Positions 30,047-39,800 are shown, counted from the stretch's first letter. The stretch is 39,884 bases of DNA from an uncultured Opitutia bacterium (GCA_903872425.1 CAIQKQ010000019.1:1-39884), one strand, 5' to 3'. Made by a program: numbers and translations. The notes: a model not told the origin generated them from the sequence alone.

Positions 30047-31427
30047 AGCGGGTGATGTCGCGGAGGAACGTGAGTTTCAATTCTCCTACCGGTCCGTTGC
30101 GCTGTTTGGCAACCACTAACTCCACCGAGTCCGCCGCCACCTGAAATTTTTCGTCAGCATCTTTCGGCCGGGCGAGCATCAGCACCACGTCCGCGTCCTG
30201 CTCGATGGAGCCGGATTCGCGCAAGTCCGCCAACCGTGGCGTGCGGTTTTCTTTTTCCGAGGCACGGTTGAGCTGACTGAGGACGATGACGGGGACGTTG
30301 AGCTCCTTCGCCAGCGCCTTTAGCCCGCGCGACGCCTCGGCCACCTGCTGCTCGCGCGGCAGCCGCGCATCGGTCGGACTGAGCAATTGAAGATAATCGA
30401 CGATCACTAGGCCGAGCGCGCCGCGCGCGTGGATGCGGCGGGCCTTCGCGCGGAGCTGCATGATCGAAAGCGCGCTCGAGTCATCAATGTAAATGGGTGC
30501 CTTGGAAAATTCGTCCGCCACATGCAGCAAGTTCTGCATCTCCTCGCCGTTCTGTTTGATGAAACCTTCGCGCATCAATTTCATGTTCACCCGCGCGCGC
30601 GAGCACAGCATGCGCAACGCAAGCTGGGCCGCACTCATCTCTAGTGAAAACACCAGCGTGGCCGCCGGCGGGCCCTTGCGTGGCATCGCGGCCGCCTCGG
30701 CGAAGTTAAGGGCGAGGGAGGTCTTGCCCATTGAGGGCCGCGCCGCCAGCACGATCATTTCTGCCTTCTGAAAGCCAAACGTGAGCGTGTCGAGATCCTT
30801 GAGGCCGGACGTCACCCCGGTCAGCTCGCCCCGGTGATGAAGCATTTTGTCAATGACGACAAACGCTTCCTTGATCGGCTCGCGCATCGGCTTGGCCGAA
30901 TCGGACACACGGCCCTGCGTGACTTTGAAAAATTCTGTCTCCGCCTCGTCGAAAAACTGGTCCACGTTTTCCCCGGGCGAGAATGCCCGCTCGACGATGC
31001 CGCCCGCCGTTTGGATCATGCGGCGCAACAGATGCAGGTTGCTCACACGCTCGATGAAGTAGCCCGCCTGCGCCGTCGTAGGAATTTTCGACGATACCTG
31101 CATCAGATATGGATAACCCCCTATCTCATCCAGCCGACCGGCGGCCTTCATTTCCTCGGCCAGCACGTCCAGGTCGAGCGGTAGCCCGCGCCGGTCCATA
31201 TCAGTGAGCTGCGCGAAAATTTTCTGGTTGGCCGGCGCAAAGAACGCCTCGGATGTGAGCTTCTCCACTTGGCACAGCCCCATCGTCTCCGCACCATCGA
31301 TGAAGCAGCACGACAGCAAATACTCCTCGGCCTCTAACGAGTGCGGCAGCTCACGCCCAAAAAGCCCAGACGGTGCAGGGGCCGGACGCGCGGATGAAGG
31401 GAGGGACTTAGTTGGTGCTTCGGCCAT
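30027..31427 (-). CDS. dnaB: Replicative DNA helicase
   Basis: LPHSLEAEEYLLSCC, LAARPSMGKTSLALNFAE, GLVIVDYLQLL, SQLNRASEKENRTPRLADLRESGSIEQDADVVLML. Confidence 0.97.
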   Translation of the reverse strand: MAEAPTKSLPSSARPAPAPSGLFGRELPHSLEAEEYLLSCCFIDGAETMGLCQVEKLTSEAFFAPANQKIFAQLTDMDRRGLPLDLDVLAEEMKAAGRLDEIGGYPYLMQVSSKIPTTAQAGYFIERVSNLHLLRRMIQTAGGIVERAFSPGENVDQFFDEAETEFFKVTQGRVSDSAKPMREPIKEAFVVIDKMLHHRGELTGVTSGLKDLDTLTFGFQKAEMIVLAARPSMGKTSLALNFAEAAAMPRKGPPAATLVFSLEMSAAQLALRMLCSRARVNMKLMREGFIKQNGEEMQNLLHVADEFSKAPIYIDDSSALSIMQLRAKARRIHARGALGLVIVDYLQLLSPTDARLPREQQVAEASRGLKALAKELNVPVIVLSQLNRASEKENRTPRLADLRESGSIEQDADVVLMLARPKDADEKFQVAADSVELVVAKQRNGPVGELKLTFLRDITRFENFTQ

Positions 31428-31628
31428 GAATAAAACAAGAGCAAGAGCACCCGGCCCCATCACGACAAGCGGAGTTTGCACAGAAGTTGCCCCGAGGCTG
31501 TTCACAATCTCGGGTCAGTCGGGCGGTTCGGTTGCCGGGGCGCGCTCTGCGCGCGTTTTTCCGCCCCAAGATCAAACCCGGCTTCGCCTTTCCGTAGTCA
31601 TCTAACTAACAGTGTAAAATACTCCAGT

Positions 31629-32327
31629 TCAGAGCCCTACCAAGTTCCCGTGCCGCTTTAGCCACCGCTCCGCCTCGCGCCAGCCAGGACACGTCTCCGC
31701 CACGCGTGCCCAAAATCTTTCCGAGTGGTTCATCTCCCGCAGGTGCGCCAGCTCGTGGTAGATGATGTAGTCGCGCACGGTGTCGGGGGTCTGCACCAAC
31801 CGCCAATTGAGCGAAACCGTGCCGCGCGCTGAGCACGAACCCCAGCGCGAGCGCTGATTGCGGACAGAAACCTGCTTCATCGCTGCGCCCGTCTCTGCCG
31901 CCAGCTCCCATGCACGCGCTGGCAACTCGACTTTGGCGCGCCGCAGAAACTGTGCCTCCAATGTCGGCCGCAAGTCGCCTTCGGCCGAGCGCATGGCGAA
32001 AACATCCGCCGCGAGGCAGACGAACGGCTTTTCACCTGCGAATGTCACGCGGATTGCCGTCAGCTCCCCGCGCCATAACACCCGCGCACCGACCGTCCAC
32101 GTCTGTTCGCCCCGTGGACGCCGCCGCTGCCGCTCGCGCGCCCGCGCCAGCCACTCGGCATGCTCCGAGAAAAAATTCTCCGCCTCGCGCTGCGTTCCCC
32201 GAGTCGGCACAGTAACGACTGCCGTGCCATCACGCCGTAACGTGAGCCGGTAGCGTCGTGCCCGTGCGCTGCGCACAAACACCACCGCCGCGCCCGCCGC
32301 CGGTGCCGCGCTGCTTGCCAACGTCAT
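31629..32327 (-). CDS. YgjP-type (DUF45/WLM-like) zinc metallopeptidase domain protein
   Basis: SRWGSCSARGTVSLNWRLVQTPDTVRDYIIYHELAHLREMNHSERFW (HExxH variant typical of the family). Confidence 0.9.
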   Translation of the reverse strand: MTLASSAAPAAGAAVVFVRSARARRYRLTLRRDGTAVVTVPTRGTQREAENFFSEHAEWLARARERQRRRPRGEQTWTVGARVLWRGELTAIRVTFAGEKPFVCLAADVFAMRSAEGDLRPTLEAQFLRRAKVELPARAWELAAETGAAMKQVSVRNQRSRWGSCSARGTVSLNWRLVQTPDTVRDYIIYHELAHLREMNHSERFWARVAETCPGWREAERWLKRHGNLVGL

Positions 32328-32618
32328 CTCGGGTTGTCCGCCGCCGTCCATGTGCACAGCCAACGCCACCTGCCATTGGAACACCAGCCACGAATCGTAC
32401 ATTAGCGCCCGATTAAGCTGTGGCATGGGTACCCTGTCCGTGTTTTGATTATTGACGCAGGCCCTGATGGTGCTGGTCGGCTGCTTGCAGGCGCTTGCAG
32501 GTTGCGCGTGAGCAAGCTAGTGGCTGACGGAGCTTAATGGAGCCAATCAGGTGATCGATCGAAACATCTCTAAGGTGCCGGACGGTTCCAGTGCTCGGAC
32601 TTGCGACGACACCCGGCC

Positions 32619-33347
32619 TCACGTCGAGCTGGTTGCCGCCGCCTCGAAGCGGTAAAATACCCAAGTCGCCGCCACGCGACCACCGGGCTCGCGAAAGGAT
32701 TTATCGTAGTTCGCCAGCCGCCGCCTCAACGCGCCTGCAGTCAACCGCCGCTCCGGAGCCGCCCCGACTCCGTGCAGGCTCCGCAAAAACTCGCACGCTG
32801 ACGAATGATAAAAAATCCGCTCTGTGGTCTCGTCGCGCACGACACTCAGCCCCGCGCGTGCTAGCGCTGCGCGCCACACAGCCGGTGTGCGCCACCTCAC
32901 GGGGCCGTCGTCACCCGCGACCACGCGCCACTCGGGTAGGCTGCCCGCCGCAAACAGCGCGCCCAGCGCGCGCCCGCCCGGCGCGAGCACCGCACGCCAC
33001 GCGGAAAATATATCCGTCGGCTCCTCCGCCCATTGCAGCATCGCGCTCGAAACTAACCAGTTCCACGGCCCAAGCAACGGTTGCCCGGCTGCCATCACTT
33101 GCCAGCTGGCTGACGGTACTGCCCCACGCCCGACCGCGACCATCTCCGGCGAAAGGTCGGTTGCAATGACGCCGCCTGGCCAACCAGTAAGGTGCTTGGT
33201 GAACACGCCCGACCCCGCGCCGACCTCCAGCACGCGACCGATTCGCTCCGAGGGCAGCCACTCCGCCAGCCACGCGGCCAGGTCGCGCTGCACGTGTGCG
33301 TGATGGTGGTAATCGCGGGCGGCCTTGGAAAAGCTAGTAGTCGTCAT
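32619..33347 (-). CDS. bioC: Malonyl-ACP O-methyltransferase BioC
   Basis: FSKAARDYHHHAHVQRDLAAWL, VLEVGAGSGVFTKHL SAM-binding motif, last gene of the biotin operon; start overlaps upstream stop (ATGA). Confidence 0.88.
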   Translation of the reverse strand: MTTTSFSKAARDYHHHAHVQRDLAAWLAEWLPSERIGRVLEVGAGSGVFTKHLTGWPGGVIATDLSPEMVAVGRGAVPSASWQVMAAGQPLLGPWNWLVSSAMLQWAEEPTDIFSAWRAVLAPGGRALGALFAAGSLPEWRVVAGDDGPVRWRTPAVWRAALARAGLSVVRDETTERIFYHSSACEFLRSLHGVGAAPERRLTAGALRRRLANYDKSFREPGGRVAATWVFYRFEAAATSST

Positions 33348-33955
33348 GCGGTCGCCTCCACCGTTTCCGCATATGCTTGCAGCAACGCCCCTGGATGATG
33401 CGTCGCGCCCGGCACGGGAGCAAGTTCCGGCACCAGCGCATGCAAGCGGGCCGTGTCGAGCAACGCGTCGTCTGCACCGCACCACGCGAGCCAGCCCGGC
33501 GGCAACGCAGGTGGCAGCACGACGGTTTCCAATTGCGCCAAGCCCCACTGTAAAACCTCTGGCGAAAAATCTACCGAGAATGCGACGGGCACATCCAACC
33601 CCGCGCGAGCATAGAAGTCGGTGAGCGCGGCGCGCGGATCACGCCGCAGCCAGCGCGCGAGCAACTTCACCTGCGCCCGCGCCATCCGGCCGCCGGAGTT
33701 CTCCTCGCGGGGAAACGCAAAGATCGGCGCGAGCAGCGCGACCTGCTCGGCCCGGGTCCCGCTGGCGAGCAGCAGTTGCGCGCCGAGTGAGTAGCCCACC
33801 AGCCAATCAAATCGGCCAGCCGCACTGATACGCGGCAGCGTGTCCGGCGCAGCAGGGAAAAAGGCATGCTGCGAATCGGGCAGCACCGCGCGCGCCAGCG
33901 GAGCGAACCACGCCTCCGGCACCGCCCAGCCAAGCACCCAGCCGATGCGTTTCAT
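33344..33955 (-). CDS. Small alpha/beta-hydrolase, candidate pimeloyl-ACP methyl ester esterase (BioH/BioG role)
   Basis: LVGYSLGAQLLLAS (GxSxG), possible Asp in CGADDALLD and His in PGATHHPGALL; lies between bioDF and bioC. Confidence 0.75.
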   Translation of the reverse strand: MKRIGWVLGWAVPEAWFAPLARAVLPDSQHAFFPAAPDTLPRISAAGRFDWLVGYSLGAQLLLASGTRAEQVALLAPIFAFPREENSGGRMARAQVKLLARWLRRDPRAALTDFYARAGLDVPVAFSVDFSPEVLQWGLAQLETVVLPPALPPGWLAWCGADDALLDTARLHALVPELAPVPGATHHPGALLQAYAETVEATA

Positions 33956-35823
33956 GGCGACGCCCTCCACGCGTCCATTGCGGTGATCAGGCGCTGCGCG
34001 TGAGCGTCGCTGAACGTGCGCTTAAGCGAGAGGCGCAGGCGGCTGGTGCCGGCGGGCACCGTCGGCGGGCGCACCGCGCCGACGAGGATGTTTTTTTCGC
34101 GCAATGCCGCGGCAAGGGACATCGCGTCGTCTGCGCCGCCGAGTTTCACCGGCACGATGGGCGAGTCGCCGTCGGGTGCATCCCAGCCGGCGGCGCGCAA
34201 GCGGGTGCGCAGGTCGCGCGAGAGGGCGTGCCAGCGCGGTTGGGCGGAGGCCAGCGCACGCACACGGGCGAGCGCCGCCGATGCAGCGGCGACGTTGAGG
34301 GGTGAGAGTGCGGTCGAGTAAATAAATTCGCCGGCGAAATTTACTAAGTAATCACGCACGGTGGCGTCGCGGAACAGTGTATACGCCCCGCCGGACGCGA
34401 GCGTCTTGCCGAACGTGCCGATGAGCACATCCACCGCATCGGCAATCCCGGCGGCGCACACGAGGCCAGAGCCCTCGGGTCCGTGCCAGCCGAGCGCATG
34501 AGCTTCGTCCACGATGAGAACAAAATTGTGGCGGCGTTTCAGCTCGGCGAGACGCGCGAGGTCGGGATAGTCGCCATCCATGCTGAAAACGCTTTCGGTG
34601 ATGACGAAAACCGTGGGGGTGGAGCGTGCCGGAAAATCACGCTCCACCTCAGATTCGGCGGATGGACGGGAGGGCGCGAATTTTTTTTCGAGCAACTTCT
34701 CCAGGTGAGTGAGATCCAGGTGCTCGTAGCGCTGGAGGCGCGCGCCGCTCCGGAGCAGGCCAGCAATCATACTATGGTGGATAAGCCGGTCGGCCAGCAC
34801 AAGATCGCCGCGGCGCGGGAGCAGACCGAGCACGGCAGAATTAGCCGCATAGCCGCTGCTCCAGAGCAGGCCATGCGCAAAACCGTGCCACGCACATAGT
34901 TCCGCCGTGAGCGCGGCATGTGGCGACTGCCATCCGGTGATGAGCGGCGAAGCGGCGGCAGATGTGCCATAAGTACGGGCGGCACTAGCCACAGCGTCGG
35001 CCAACGCAGGATCGTGGGCCAGCGCGAGGTAATCGTTGTCGGCGAGGTTGAGCGTGATGGCGGCGGACGCGGAGATTCGCAGTTCACGGATGAGACCATC
35101 GCGGACACGTTCGGCGAGGGCGTGTTGGAGGCGCGAGAGTAATGATGAGGTAGAGCGCGCCTGCCCCGGCGCGCTTGGCTCGGTTATCGAAGGCACATCA
35201 GATCCGGACAGCTCCATCTTCAAGTCAGCCAGCACCGACCACAGCGGCACACCGGCAGCGGACAGCTCGCTGCGATTCGACGCAGCGACAGTCGGGTCGG
35301 CGGAGAAAAATTCGTTGAGCCACACTCCGGCGTTTAAACAGAGCGTGGCGGCGCGAGCGTGGGCAAGGCGGGCTTGGTTGATCGCGCCGAGGCGATCGGG
35401 CACGACGATCACGACAGCGTCGGGCGCGAGGGTGGCGGCAAAATCGGCCCAGTCGCGCGACTCCGCGTCGAGCGGCGTAGCGATGCCTCCCGCGCCTTCG
35501 AGGATGCGCCATTCGCACGGCGGCAGCGCGCGCAACGCGGCTAGCAATGCAATGAAAGAAATTTCTCGGCCCACAGCGCGGGCGGCGGTACTCGGCGCGA
35601 GCGGTGCAGCGAAGGACGCCAGCGTGAACACCTCAAGGCTCGTGGTCACTAGGCCCACGAGCCGTCGCGCCGACGTGGCGTCGCCCTCAGCGGGCAGACC
35701 AGTCTCGACGAGCTTCACGATTTGTCCACGCGTGCCATCCGCCGCAAGCTGGCGGGCGAGCGCGGCCACGACGTGGGTTTTGCCCACACCGGTGTCCGAG
35801 CCTGTGACGAGCACCGTGCGCAT
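33952..35823 (-). CDS. Fused dethiobiotin synthetase - 8-amino-7-oxononanoate synthase (BioD-BioF)
   Basis: N-terminal MRTVLVTGSDTGVGKTHVVAALARQL...ILEGAGGIATPLD (BioD); C-terminal LADNDYLALAHDP...VDEAHALGWHGPEGSG...GTFGKTLASGGAY (BioF). Confidence 0.93.
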   Translation of the reverse strand: MRTVLVTGSDTGVGKTHVVAALARQLAADGTRGQIVKLVETGLPAEGDATSARRLVGLVTTSLEVFTLASFAAPLAPSTAARAVGREISFIALLAALRALPPCEWRILEGAGGIATPLDAESRDWADFAATLAPDAVVIVVPDRLGAINQARLAHARAATLCLNAGVWLNEFFSADPTVAASNRSELSAAGVPLWSVLADLKMELSGSDVPSITEPSAPGQARSTSSLLSRLQHALAERVRDGLIRELRISASAAITLNLADNDYLALAHDPALADAVASAARTYGTSAAASPLITGWQSPHAALTAELCAWHGFAHGLLWSSGYAANSAVLGLLPRRGDLVLADRLIHHSMIAGLLRSGARLQRYEHLDLTHLEKLLEKKFAPSRPSAESEVERDFPARSTPTVFVITESVFSMDGDYPDLARLAELKRRHNFVLIVDEAHALGWHGPEGSGLVCAAGIADAVDVLIGTFGKTLASGGAYTLFRDATVRDYLVNFAGEFIYSTALSPLNVAAASAALARVRALASAQPRWHALSRDLRTRLRAAGWDAPDGDSPIVPVKLGGADDAMSLAAALREKNILVGAVRPPTVPAGTSRLRLSLKRTFSDAHAQRLITAMDAWRASP

Positions 35824-35831
35824 AGCGCGCG

Positions 35832-36872
35832 TCAGGCGGACACGCCGGCGACGGTGCAGACATTTTCTCCATGCCCGGCAATCGCACCGGGGACGGCGCG
35901 CTCCATCGGCGAGCCCACGAGCGGGTGCAACCCGAGGCGTGCCAGGAGCTTCATATCGTCACTGCGTTCGGGATTCGGCGTAGTGAGAAGTTTTTCGCCG
36001 AGAAAAATGCTGTTGGCCCCCGCCAAATAGCAGAGCGCCTGCAACTCGTCGCTCATTTCCGTGCGGCCGGCAGAGAGGCGCACCATCGCGCGCGGCATCA
36101 GGATGCGCGCGGTGGCGATGACGCGCACGAATTCGATCGGGTCAACAGGAGTGCGCTCCGCCAGCGGCGTACCGGCCACGGGCACTAAAGCATTGATTGG
36201 TACGGAGTCTGGGTGTGGGTCGAGGGCGGCGAGCTCGCCGAGCATTTTCAGACGGTCGTTCACGCTCTCGCCCATGCCTAGGATACCGCCGCTGCACACC
36301 TGCAGACCGGCGGCGCGGACACGCCCAAGGGTTTCTAGACGTTCGTCGTAAGTGCGGGTGGAGATAATCTCGGGGTAATACTCACGGGAAGTGTCGAGAT
36401 TGTGGTTATAGACGGTGCAACCGGCGGTCTTGAGACGAGTGGCCTGTGCGGCGTTGAGCATACCGAGCGTGCAGCAGACTTCGAGACCGAGGGCAGAAAC
36501 ACCGCGCACGGCGTCGAGCACAGAGTCAAACTGCGGGCCATCGCGCACCTCGCGCCAAGCCGCTCCCATACAGAACCGCGCCGCGCCACCCTGTTGCGCG
36601 CGGCGGGCGCTCGCGATAATGTCGGCGGAGTCCATGAGCTGCTCGGCTTCAAGGCCGGTGTCATGGTGTGCGGACTGCGGGCAGTAGGCGCAGTTTTCCG
36701 GGCAGCGGCCGGTCTTGATGGATTGGAGCGTGCAGAGCTGCACGGCAGCTGGGTCATGATGCGCGCGCTGCGCCTGTTGCGCGCGGAAAATAAGCTCCGG
36801 CAACGGCAAATCGTAGATGGCGCGGAGGGCGACGAGGTCGTAGGTGGCGGGCGTGCCGCAGGCGGTGGTCAT
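35832..36872 (-). CDS. bioB: Biotin synthase
   Basis: [90 protein letters not shown]. Confidence 0.97.
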   Translation of the reverse strand: MTTACGTPATYDLVALRAIYDLPLPELIFRAQQAQRAHHDPAAVQLCTLQSIKTGRCPENCAYCPQSAHHDTGLEAEQLMDSADIIASARRAQQGGAARFCMGAAWREVRDGPQFDSVLDAVRGVSALGLEVCCTLGMLNAAQATRLKTAGCTVYNHNLDTSREYYPEIISTRTYDERLETLGRVRAAGLQVCSGGILGMGESVNDRLKMLGELAALDPHPDSVPINALVPVAGTPLAERTPVDPIEFVRVIATARILMPRAMVRLSAGRTEMSDELQALCYLAGANSIFLGEKLLTTPNPERSDDMKLLARLGLHPLVGSPMERAVPGAIAGHGENVCTVAGVSA

Positions 36873-36894
36873 AGGAAGGATAGGTTGAAAAATT

Positions 36895-38307
36895 TTAGGT
36901 GGGCAAAACGTCATCGATCGCTCGGGCAGTGCGGCGGACAAGCTCACCCAACTCGTGCTCGTCGAGACAGAGCGGCGGCACGAGCAAGAGCGAGTCGCCG
37001 AGCGGACGCAGCAGCAGGCCGTGCGCCCGTGCGCGGAGGCAGACTTGCAGACCGGTGCGACGGTCCACCGGGAAGTTTACATCGGAATCACGCGAGGGCG
37101 CAAGGTCGAGCGCGGCGGCGAAACCGCGCTGGCGGAGTTCACGAATGTGCGGGTGACTGGCGAAGGTTTCGTCGAGCAGGCGGCCAAAGTAGGCCGCGCG
37201 AGTGTGCAGCGTCCCGTCGGCGATCAGCGGGCGGAGCTTGCGAATGTTTTCAAGCGCCACGGCAGCAGCGAGTGGATTGCCAGTGAAGGTGTGACCGTGG
37301 AAAAATGCGCGCCCGCTGGCGTAGGGGCCAAGAAAAGCGGCGAAAATTTCCTCGCTCGCCAAAGTTGCCGCGAGCGGGAGGTAACCGCCCGTGAGACCTT
37401 TCGCCAAGCAGAGAAAATCAGGGGTCACGTCCTCGTCGGCGCACACCAGCATGGGCCCGAGCCGGCCAAACGCGACGAACACCTCGTCGAGGATGAGATG
37501 GACGTTATGCGCGCGGCAAAGCGCTGCAACCTCGCGCACGAAGCCGGGCGGTTGCAGGCGCATCCCGGCCGCGCCTTGGACGGATGGTTCGAGGATAAGG
37601 CACGCGGTGCGGTCAGCTTGTGCGACGAGCAGAGCGCGCAGCGCGGCGAGGCTCGCGGAGGCGTCGGCTGCGCGAACGTGTCCGCCCCACTCGCGACAGA
37701 GTGGTGCGGAGAAATGTTGAGCGGAAAAACACCAGGGGCGGAACCGTTCATGGAACCAACCACTGTCGCCGGCCGCCATCGCCCCGAAGGTGTCGCCGTG
37801 ATATCCGCCGGCCATCCCCAGGACGCCGATTTTCTCTGGGCGGCCAGTGAGTTGCCAGAATTGAAACGACATTTTCAACGCCACCTCAACCGCGCCCGCG
37901 CCGTTGTCGCTGAAAAACACCCGACCCAGCCCCGGCGGCGCGAGGTCGGCCAGTTCGGCGGCGAGCGCCGCGCCGGGCGCGTGCGTGAGGCCGAGCATCG
38001 TGGTGTGGGCGACGTGCGCGAGTTGGCGCTGAAGAGCAGCGTTAAGATCCGGGTCGTTGTGGCCGTGGACGTTGGTCCAGATGGATGCGTTGCCATCAAG
38101 ATATTCGCGGCCCTCTAGGTCGGTCAACCAACCGCCGCTGCCGGACGCGATGGCGAGCGGCGGCAACGCCAGATATTCCTGCATCTGTGCGAACGGATGC
38201 CAAACATGCTGGCGGTCGGCGGCGAGCGTGGCGGCGACGGCGGCGACTGCGGCCGCCGCATCGGGGCCGACGACGTCGGGAGCGCAAATGTCCGCCACGC
38301 GGGTCAT
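36895..38307 (-). CDS. bioA: Adenosylmethionine-8-amino-7-oxononanoate aminotransferase
   Basis: [71 protein letters not shown]; start may alternatively be 38331. Confidence 0.96.
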   Translation of the reverse strand: MTRVADICAPDVVGPDAAAAVAAVAATLAADRQHVWHPFAQMQEYLALPPLAIASGSGGWLTDLEGREYLDGNASIWTNVHGHNDPDLNAALQRQLAHVAHTTMLGLTHAPGAALAAELADLAPPGLGRVFFSDNGAGAVEVALKMSFQFWQLTGRPEKIGVLGMAGGYHGDTFGAMAAGDSGWFHERFRPWCFSAQHFSAPLCREWGGHVRAADASASLAALRALLVAQADRTACLILEPSVQGAAGMRLQPPGFVREVAALCRAHNVHLILDEVFVAFGRLGPMLVCADEDVTPDFLCLAKGLTGGYLPLAATLASEEIFAAFLGPYASGRAFFHGHTFTGNPLAAAVALENIRKLRPLIADGTLHTRAAYFGRLLDETFASHPHIRELRQRGFAAALDLAPSRDSDVNFPVDRRTGLQVCLRARAHGLLLRPLGDSLLLVPPLCLDEHELGELVRRTARAIDDVLPT

Positions 38308-38341
38308 GCGCAGAGAATGCGCACGCACCACGCACGAAACA

Positions 38342-38385
38342 AGCCTTAGTTAAGCGGCCAGTCGAAACTGGCTAACTAACGGGCT
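38342..38385. promoter_or_regulatory. Composite hairpin/palindrome between ferredoxin gene and bioA
   Basis: AGCC-TTAGTTA-agcg-GCCAGT-cgaa-ACTGGC-TAACTAA-cg-GGCT (about 17 possible pairs, two small bulges). Confidence 0.65.
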
Positions 38386-38397
38386 AAGCTCGCCCGC

Positions 38398-38634
38398 TCA
38401 CTCGTCGCCGTCGTTCCCGATAGCCTCGACAGGGCAGCCCTCGAGCGCCTCCATGCAAAGAGCGACGTCATCCTCGGTCTTCGGTTGATTGAAGACAAAC
38501 GAGTGCCCGCCCTCGTCGTGGCGCTTGAAAAACGCCGGCGCGGTCTCGCGGCAGAGATCGCAATCAATGCATTGCTGATCGACGTAAAACTTGCCGCCGA
38601 TGTTGGTGCCCCATTTTTCTGCTTTGTTGGCCAT
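38398..38634 (-). CDS. Single-cluster 4Fe-4S ferredoxin
   Basis: YVDQQCIDCDLCRETAPAFF ... CMEALEGCPVEAIG. Confidence 0.9.
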   Translation of the reverse strand: MANKAEKWGTNIGGKFYVDQQCIDCDLCRETAPAFFKRHDEGGHSFVFNQPKTEDDVALCMEALEGCPVEAIGNDGDE

Positions 38635-38769
38635 GAGCCGGGCAGCAAACGGCAACGGCCCAGCCTGTCAAGCGGGTAGGCGGCGGAAACCACTTCATCA
38701 AGGCCACGACCCTAGCCAGCCGCTGCAGAGTTGCGCACCGCCGACAAACCGCTCCATTGTCCGATCAAA

Positions 38770-39072
38770 GTGAGCCCTGCCCGCGCCGCCAACACTGTCA
38801 CCCAGCATGAAACCCACCCCGAGATTGCGCTCGGCGGCGTGTGGCACGTCGTTGTGCTCAACGACCCTGTCAACCTCATGTCCTATGTTGTGGCAGTGTT
38901 CCGGCGCGTTCTGGGTTTCGATGAGACCACGGCGCGCAAACACATGCTAGAAGTCCACGAACAAGGCCGCTCGGTTGTGTGGAGCGGGCTGCGCGAGCGT
39001 GCGGAGCACTACGCCTTTATGCTTCAGCAGTGGCATCTCACCACCGTGCTTGAATCCGATGAAACGCATTGA
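38770..39072 (+). CDS. clpS: ATP-dependent Clp protease adaptor ClpS
   Basis: WHVVVLNDPVNLMSYVVAVFRRVLGFDETTARKHMLEVHEQGRSVVWSGLRERAEHYAFMLQQWHLTTVLE; GTG start assumed, TTG at 38731 also possible. Confidence 0.92.
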   Translation: MSPARAANTVTQHETHPEIALGGVWHVVVLNDPVNLMSYVVAVFRRVLGFDETTARKHMLEVHEQGRSVVWSGLRERAEHYAFMLQQWHLTTVLESDETH

Positions 39073-39535
39073 GGTAAAACTCCACTTGCCTGCCGTCGCG
39101 CCCTTACTCGACGTGATCAAGTCCGCCGCCGATGCGCTCGGTGCCGACCTCGCCGCGCCACTGCGACTCTATGATCTCGAGGACGAGTTTCGCGCCGACT
39201 GGGAAGCCGAGCTGGTCGCATCCCAAAACGAAGACGTGCGACGACTGCTCGGGATGTTTGACACCGAGTTTTTCAGCACGGGGGTCATCGCGCTCGACGA
39301 GGCCAACGCCGAGGCAGTCGTGCGCGCATGTTCCGCTGTGCGCCTGCGGCTGCGGGTGGGCCCGCTCGCCGCGCTGGCCGATGAAGCGTTGGAGGCCGGC
39401 ACTGTCGAGGTCGGGCGACTGAGCGAGCCAACGGGCCGCGCGTTTATGTGCTACGTTTTTCTCGCCACCCTCCAAGACCTCATCCTCAGTCACCTTGACT
39501 CGGCGATCCTCGGCGACGGCGCGGCCCCGCCGTGA
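39059..39535 (+). CDS. DUF2017-like protein
   Basis: MKRIEVKLHLPAVAPLLDVIKSAADALGADL...; start overlaps the clpS stop; resembles the DUF2017 genes found next to clpS. Confidence 0.65.
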   Translation: MKRIEVKLHLPAVAPLLDVIKSAADALGADLAAPLRLYDLEDEFRADWEAELVASQNEDVRRLLGMFDTEFFSTGVIALDEANAEAVVRACSAVRLRLRVGPLAALADEALEAGTVEVGRLSEPTGRAFMCYVFLATLQDLILSHLDSAILGDGAAPP

Positions 39536-39771
39536 ATGCGGTGCGGGCATTTCAAGCAAAAAAATTTCTTCAAGCAAAAAACTTTCCCGCCCTGCGGTGG
39601 TTCGCGTTGACGCGCCCCGCAAACCCGGCACGGTTCGCGCCGAAGACACCCTGCGGTGTTCGAACGCTTTGATAACTGCTCTTTGCCTTTGAGTCATTCC
39701 GGGAGCCGCGATCGGCGGCGGCTGCTAGGCCGTTCATCGGACAGCAAATGCCGTCTGGCGGCGCCCACCTT

Positions 39772-39800
39772 AACCTAAAAAGGTCTGAGCCTTTGAGGTT
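39772..39800. terminator. Possible hairpin downstream of clpS-DUF2017
   Basis: AACCT-aa-AAAGG-tctgag-CCTTT-g-AGGTT; no strong T-tract, so terminator function is uncertain. Confidence 0.4.

Noticed and set aside
31534-31567. GCGCGC-TCT-GCGCGC hairpin followed by TTTTT on the plus strand
   Set aside because: No plus-strand gene precedes it, and on the transcribed minus strand it lacks a T-tract; probably GC-rich coincidence in the dnaB leader region.
32484-32505. GCTTGCAGGCGCTTGCAGG short direct repeat
   Set aside because: Too short, single occurrence, no associated mobile-element ORF.
36955-38118. 387-aa plus-strand ORF
   Set aside because: Antisense shadow of bioA.
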